Positions 59,882 to 64,000 of a stretch of DNA of 64,000 bases are shown piece after piece. Every line of letters begins with the position of its first letter. Position 1 is the stretch's first letter. The position numbers and the translations under genes are program-made. The stretch is from JANOSH01 sp031415695 (GTDB lineage: Bacteria; Actinomycetota; Acidimicrobiia; Acidimicrobiales; Ilumatobacteraceae): positions 124,001 to 188,000 of the forward strand of contig JANOSH010000051.1 in the NCBI GenBank assembly GCA_031415695.1, given 5' to 3'. Below the pieces are notes generated by a model, which was not told the origin of the DNA, made no database searches, and was given only the letters and a program-made list of their open reading frames with translations.

Positions 59882-60082
59882 ATGGACCGACCGACTCGAT
59901 TCGAACACTTCCGCTATGTCGGCGACAAGCGATCCCAGATCGTGCACGATGTCGACAGTTGCCAACAACCCGACGTAATCAACGAGTTGATGGCGTCCGA
60001 GGCGTACTTGAGTTTCGGACCCGACACGTTGGCCGAAGCGCGTAACCGTGGCTACCGAGCTTGTGGCTGCTGTCGAAACTGA
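59882..60082 (+). CDS. Small cysteine protein of unknown function
   Basis: This 66-residue protein has an H-D-V-D-S-C segment and ends GYRACGCCRN. It looks like small Ada-type metal-binding modules, where an early Cys and a terminal GYRxCxxC pair bind zinc. It overlaps the alpha/beta hydrolase by 35 nt in the same direction, so coding status is not certain. Confidence 0.5.
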   Translation: MDRPTRFEHFRYVGDKRSQIVHDVDSCQQPDVINELMASEAYLSFGPDTLAEARNRGYRACGCCRN

Positions 60083-60857
60083 TAGGCCGTGGAACGGCAC
60101 CATCCTCAGCGACGGGCATCGGCTCGCCCGTTACCTGGTGGCTCCGTCGAGTCGTGACGCCTCGCTGGCGCCGACCGCAGGTCTTCCTGCGTTTTTGCTG
60201 TGTCACGGGTTCCCAAGCGCGCCTCTCACCGCCCGCCAGTCGGGCGTTACCTTCCCGGAGCTCGTAGATCGGGTACGCAATACCTTGGAATGGCCCGCAA
60301 TGACGTTCACCTTCCGTGGCTGTGGCGACAGCGAAGGGTCGTTCTCGGCGCAGGGGTGGTTGAACGACCTTCGCGCCGCTATCGATCACCTGGAAGAACA
60401 AGTACAACCGTCCGAGATTTTCCTGGCTGGAACCTCGACGGGCGGGGCCCTTGGCCTCTGCGTGGCGGCAACCGACCCGCGGATTCGCGGCCTTGCGCTT
60501 CTCGGTGTACCTGCCCATTTTGACCATTGGATAGCCGACCCCAACCGATTGTTGAAAGATGCCCGAGATGTCGGGGCCATTCGCGACGACGATTTCCCGG
60601 AGTCGTTCGACAGTTGGAAGAACGAACTTGGTCTGTGTGCTCCAACCGAGGCCGCTCGGCAGCTAGCCCGGCGTCCAGTACTGCTACTGCACGGTGACGA
60701 GGACGACGTCGTGCCCCTGTCCGATGTTCATGTGTTGGCCGAGGCACACGGCAGTGCCGAAGTCCGCGTGATCAAGGGCGGCGGACACCGATTGCGCCAC
60801 GACCCGAGGGCGGTAGCAATGCTTCTGGGGTGGCTAGAACGCTCGGCTGGTCAATGA
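60048..60857 (+). CDS. Alpha/beta hydrolase
   Basis: This 269-residue protein has LLCHGFPS as the oxyanion loop, FRGCGDSEG, the nucleophile elbow AGTSTGGALG (Ser in GTSTG), LLLHGDEDDVVPL for the acid and GGGHRLRHD for the His. It is close in pattern to serine-peptidase-type hydrolases. Substrate is unknown. It is coupled to the GT2 gene as ATGA. Confidence 0.9.
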   Translation: MATELVAAVETDRPWNGTILSDGHRLARYLVAPSSRDASLAPTAGLPAFLLCHGFPSAPLTARQSGVTFPELVDRVRNTLEWPAMTFTFRGCGDSEGSFSAQGWLNDLRAAIDHLEEQVQPSEIFLAGTSTGGALGLCVAATDPRIRGLALLGVPAHFDHWIADPNRLLKDARDVGAIRDDDFPESFDSWKNELGLCAPTEAARQLARRPVLLLHGDEDDVVPLSDVHVLAEAHGSAEVRVIKGGGHRLRHDPRAVAMLLGWLERSAGQ

Positions 60858-62059
60858 CCATTGCCAGCGTGCGGGTTGTGGTCGTCACCCATTGCGCGGG
60901 GGAGCGGCTGCGTCGTTGTATCGAGCATCTCGTGGCAACCCGATGGCCCGCCGACCAGCTCGACATCGTGATCATTGACAACGCGTCGACCGACAACAGC
61001 GTCTCGTCACTGCCAACTTGGGCCAACGTTCGGGTGATCTCGGCCGAATCGAACCTGGGCTTTGGAGGAGGGGTAAATCTAGCGTTGCAAGACCTAGCCG
61101 GCGTCGATGCCGTGGCGCTTATCAACGATGATGCGTATGTGACGAAGGACTGGCTCAAACCGCTGGCTTCAGCGCTCGATGATGACCTTCGTCGCGGTGC
61201 AGCGTGCCCGAAAATCTTACTCACTCAACGCTTCGGACTAGTCGAACTCGCGTCCGACGACACGGTGTTGGAGCTTATGGGACCATCGTCGATACGCCCG
61301 ATATCGGGTGCCGCGCAAGTGGAGCCGGGGCGTTGGCTGACCAACGGCAAACTTGTGCGAGTTGCCGTTCCGTTTGGTGAGTCAGCTCGGCTCGTCGTGG
61401 GTGCGCCTCGTCCACTGGTGCTGCACATCAATGGTGCTCCCACGCAGCTTGTGAAAGGAACAAACGAGTTAGCGATCACGGCGTTCGCACAGTCGGTCGA
61501 CCTCATCAATAGCGTCGGCAACGAATTGACCGCTGATTACTACGTGCGCGATCGCGGGTTTTGTGAGGTCGACCGCGGACAATTCGATCGACCCGGTGTC
61601 ATCTGGGGTTGGTCGGGCGGTGCGGTGCTTCTCAGCGCCCAGATGCTGCGAGAGATCGGGAATTTCGATAGTCGCTTTTTTCTCTACTACGAGGACGTCG
61701 ACCTGGCGTGGCGAGCACGGTCCCGGGGATGGATCTTTTGTAGCGAACCGCGCTCGGTGGTCCGCCACGACGTGGGAGCGTCACTCGGGTCGACCTCGCC
61801 GCTGTTCGATCGTTTGAACCGTCGAAACCGTCTTGTCGTGATCGCCCGCTATGCAGGCATAAGAATTGCGATTCGCGTCTGGTGCCGCGAGTTTGCCGAG
61901 GCAGCCTGGTTCACCGGCAAGGATGGACTTGCGGCAGTGCGACAGGGGTCACGGCAACCGTTACGACGCCCAGCACGTCGGTGGTGGGCGTTTGGCGGGG
62001 CAACCCGGCTGGTGCTCAGTGGCTCGGGTCGTGAAACGCCTCGGCGGCCAACGCCATAA
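60854..62059 (+). CDS. Family 2 glycosyltransferase
   Basis: This 401-residue enzyme has IIDNASTDNS, a DxD-type LINDDAY, and FFLYYEDVDLAWRARSRGW, the pattern of GT-A fold rhamnosyl- or galactofuranosyl-type transferases. A roughly 150-residue insertion (about 130-270) interrupts the usual core. Its 3' end overlaps the converging epimerase by 44 nt. It likely adds a sugar to a cell-surface polysaccharide. Confidence 0.9.
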   Translation: MTIASVRVVVVTHCAGERLRRCIEHLVATRWPADQLDIVIIDNASTDNSVSSLPTWANVRVISAESNLGFGGGVNLALQDLAGVDAVALINDDAYVTKDWLKPLASALDDDLRRGAACPKILLTQRFGLVELASDDTVLELMGPSSIRPISGAAQVEPGRWLTNGKLVRVAVPFGESARLVVGAPRPLVLHINGAPTQLVKGTNELAITAFAQSVDLINSVGNELTADYYVRDRGFCEVDRGQFDRPGVIWGWSGGAVLLSAQMLREIGNFDSRFFLYYEDVDLAWRARSRGWIFCSEPRSVVRHDVGASLGSTSPLFDRLNRRNRLVVIARYAGIRIAIRVWCREFAEAAWFTGKDGLAAVRQGSRQPLRRPARRWWAFGGATRLVLSGSGRETPRRPTP

Positions 62060-62873
62060 GGTCGGTCGGCGGCTCGATCCCTAGAGATTTTCGCAGCAAC
62101 GTGGTTGAACCCACCATTCGAACGACGCTCAACGGCTCTCCCAGGTCATCAATGGTCAAGTCCAGGCCCAAGTATTCTGCCATGGCTGTAGCAAGTGCCC
62201 CGAACGTAACACCCACTCCGCTGCAGATATTGACGATTGGTGGCAAAGGCCCTGAAACGGTGCAAAGCCGTTGAAGGGCGGAGACAACAAACGACCGCGG
62301 CACGAAATCACGGCACGTTGCCGCGTTGCGAATGGTTAGCGTTGCGGTGTGGTCAGCCTTTGTCAGGGCGAAGGCGAATTCGCCTACCGGCTGGTGCACT
62401 GAAAGACTTGGTCCGACCACGTTGAAAACGCGTGCTGAGACGCAATCGACTCGGCTGCTAGCTGCATCGACTACGAGGTCGGTGGCACGCAACTTTGTTC
62501 GTGCATATGGCGTCAACGGCTCACAATCCGCAGTCTCATCGACTATTTCGCTCAATGCCCCGTACTCTGCGGCCGAACCAATGTGGACTAGGCGTAACCC
62601 GTGTATCTCGGCAAGGCGCAGAGTATTGGTTACCACCGTCACGTTGGCCGTCTCGAGCTCCGCACTAGTTCCAGACTTGAGCCCCGATGCGTTGATGATC
62701 GTAGTAATTCCGAATTCGGTAACAGCTGCATTGAGCTCATCGAAGTCGCTTGGATCAAGCCGGACCATGCCGGGACCACCGGCGCGACTGGAGGCCACGG
62801 CGCGCGTACCGAAACGACGAGCAACTGCTGCACCCAGGAAGCCCCGACCACCAAGGATGAGGACGTTGGTCAT
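62016..62873 (-). CDS. NAD-dependent sugar epimerase/dehydratase
   Basis: This 285-residue SDR protein has the NAD motif LILGGRGFLGAAVAR, an HIGSAAEYG catalytic Ser region, and YARTKLRATDLV (YxxxK). It acts on a nucleotide sugar, with substrate not determined. It is coupled to the upstream nucleotidyltransferase as ATGA. Confidence 0.9.
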   Translation of the reverse strand: MTNVLILGGRGFLGAAVARRFGTRAVASSRAGGPGMVRLDPSDFDELNAAVTEFGITTIINASGLKSGTSAELETANVTVVTNTLRLAEIHGLRLVHIGSAAEYGALSEIVDETADCEPLTPYARTKLRATDLVVDAASSRVDCVSARVFNVVGPSLSVHQPVGEFAFALTKADHTATLTIRNAATCRDFVPRSFVVSALQRLCTVSGPLPPIVNICSGVGVTFGALATAMAEYLGLDLTIDDLGEPLSVVRMVGSTTLLRKSLGIEPPTDLMALAAEAFHDPSH

Positions 62874-63592
62874 TGTGTGAGGAACGTGTTCGGCTGTGCG
62901 ATAAACAGTTCATTTGCAGCCCGCACATCGTCGACGCGTCCAAGATCGAGCCAGATACCATTGTGCTCGACGCAGTGAACCAAGTGGTCACCCATCAAGT
63001 TCACGAGCAGATCGGGCATGTTGCAATGACGGGCGGGACGAAGATGCTGGTTCACGTGTCGCCCCGCAATTACATTTACACCCATGCTGACGACTTGTTC
63101 GATGGCTGGCTTCTCGTGGTAGCCAACGAGACCATGCTGATCGTCGATTTCGAGCACGCCAAACTCGCTAACGATACGACGGCGATGACACGCAACGGTC
63201 GCCGCAGCCGAAACGCGGCGGTGTTCGAGCACGAGTTGACCAAAGTCGAGGTTGGTCAGCGTGTCTCCGTTGACGACAAGCACATTGTCTGAATCATCGA
63301 TGGGCTCCATCAACCCAAGTGCGCCAGCGGTTCCCAAGGGGGCCGGTTCCCTGGTGTATGTGACCCGAGCGCCAAGGCGCGAACCGTCGCCAATGACCGC
63401 TTCGATAAGGTTCCCCAGATAACCAATACTGACGGTGATCTCAAGGATTCCAGCCGCCACAATCTGGAGCAAGAGGATCTCGAGAATCGACTGGTTGCCC
63501 ACTGGCACCAGCGGTTTGGGGATGATTGTAGTAAGTGGGGCCAACCGGCGGCCCTCGCCGCCTGCTAGCACGAAGGCCTTCGTTGCCATCAC
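62870..63592 (-). CDS. Sugar-phosphate nucleotidyltransferase
   Basis: This 240-residue protein has the nucleotide-binding AFVLAGGEGRRLAPLT, KPLVPVGNQSILE, and VLVVNGDTLTNLDF with the metal-binding Asp. It resembles mannose/glucose-1-phosphate guanylyl- or thymidylyltransferases. It lacks a C-terminal beta-helix. Both ends overlap neighbours by 4 nt, so it belongs to a tight operon. Confidence 0.93.
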   Translation of the reverse strand: MMATKAFVLAGGEGRRLAPLTTIIPKPLVPVGNQSILEILLLQIVAAGILEITVSIGYLGNLIEAVIGDGSRLGARVTYTREPAPLGTAGALGLMEPIDDSDNVLVVNGDTLTNLDFGQLVLEHRRVSAAATVACHRRRIVSEFGVLEIDDQHGLVGYHEKPAIEQVVSMGVNVIAGRHVNQHLRPARHCNMPDLLVNLMGDHLVHCVEHNGIWLDLGRVDDVRAANELFIAQPNTFLTQ

Positions 63593-64000
63593 TGTCCTTT
63601 ACGTATCGAGCCGACCAAATCAACCCAGGCGTCGACCATACTGGATCGTGTAAACCGAGCGGCGAGCCCTTCGTTGCTTGTGGTGCGCTGTAGTTGGCGA
63701 AGCGTCTCGGGCGACTCGATTAACTCTGCGAGCACGCGGATCAGATCGTCCGGCGACGTTGGATCGACAAGTCTGCCATTCTGACCATCGGCGATGAACT
63801 CGGCGATTCCGCCCACAGTGGTGGAGATCACGGGCACACCGAGCGAGACGGCCTCCATTGCCGTGAGAGGTATGCCCTCGACTTCGCTGGTGATAATGAG
63901 TGCGTCAGCATCGGCCACAACACTCATCGGGTCGTCCACTTCGCCGAGGTATGACAGCGCTGCGATTTCAGCGGCTTGCGTGCGGGCGAGCGTACCTAGT
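63589..64000 (-). CDS. Family 4 glycosyltransferase, C-terminal part
   Basis: The frame is open to the right edge and gives the last ~137 residues. LIITSEVEGIPLTAMEAVSLGVPVISTTVGGIAEFI is the GT4 donor-binding motif with the EGxPxxxxEA pattern. LVDPTSPDDLIRVLAEL follows. The N-terminal acceptor domain would lie beyond the window. It is the most upstream gene seen of the polysaccharide operon. Confidence 0.9.
   Translation of the reverse strand, partial: LGTLARTQAAEIAALSYLGEVDDPMSVVADADALIITSEVEGIPLTAMEAVSLGVPVISTTVGGIAEFIADGQNGRLVDPTSPDDLIRVLAELIESPETLRQLQRTTSNEGLAARFTRSSMVDAWVDLVGSIRKGQ

Overview
The window reads as a chromosomal segment of a moderately GC-rich Actinomycetota bacterium. Gene content points to the class Acidimicrobiia (Ilumatobacter-like), but this is an inference from gene families. 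Supporting features are the metG-tatD-rsmA-ispE and glmU-prs-rplY-pth-mfd order, the tiny ribosomal protein bS22, a SufBDC/SufSU iron-sulfur system with a Rieske protein, many GTG/TTG starts, and secreted proteins with a roughly 120-residue repeat common in this group. No prophage, insertion sequence, CRISPR array or rRNA was seen. Coding density is very high: no gap exceeds 300 bases, and the largest (50176-50388, 24237-24440, 20767-20953, 45996-46149, 41133-41276) hold promoters or inverted repeats or nothing recognisable.

Bases 1-17500 form a leftward housekeeping block. From upstream to downstream it carries an LLM oxidoreductase, DUF192, rsmI, a nucleotidyltransferase-GNAT fusion, a HAD phosphatase, metG, tatD, an RlpA-like secreted protein, rsmA and ispE. 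Then come tRNA-Gln, a C-terminally short glmU, prs, rplY, pth, mfd, a PPIase lipoprotein and the start of a MazG/YabN-type protein. A rightward 31-codon bS22 gene lies inside it. Bases 17500-31900 are a cell-surface and metabolism region: a secreted sortase with three surface repeats, an APH-like pseudokinase with a membrane partner, mscL, an acyl-CoA synthetase, an enoyl-CoA hydratase, an SdrD-type B-domain protein, class I fumarase, and an RCC1-repeat protein that carries the same surface repeat as the sortase.

Bases 31900-43700 hold assorted enzymes (LOG family, serine hydrolase, UPF0104 membrane protein, MutY, MBL hydrolase, flavin reductase, MauE). Here also lies a two-gene operon of a thioredoxin-like fusion protein and a UGSC-family selenoprotein, whose in-frame UGA is followed by a well-placed bacterial SECIS hairpin.

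Bases 43800-53900 are the iron-sulfur assembly locus: ferredoxin, sufB, sufD, Rieske and sufC rightward, then an orphan DNA methyltransferase, and convergently a second sufC with sufS and sufU. The three suf promoters share a 19-bp motif that I propose is a common operator. Bases 53900-64000 carry sugar and surface-polysaccharide genes (FdtA-like isomerase, DegT aminotransferase, galE, two glycosyltransferases, an epimerase, a sugar-nucleotidyltransferase), a VapBC pair and an acyl-CoA dehydrogenase.
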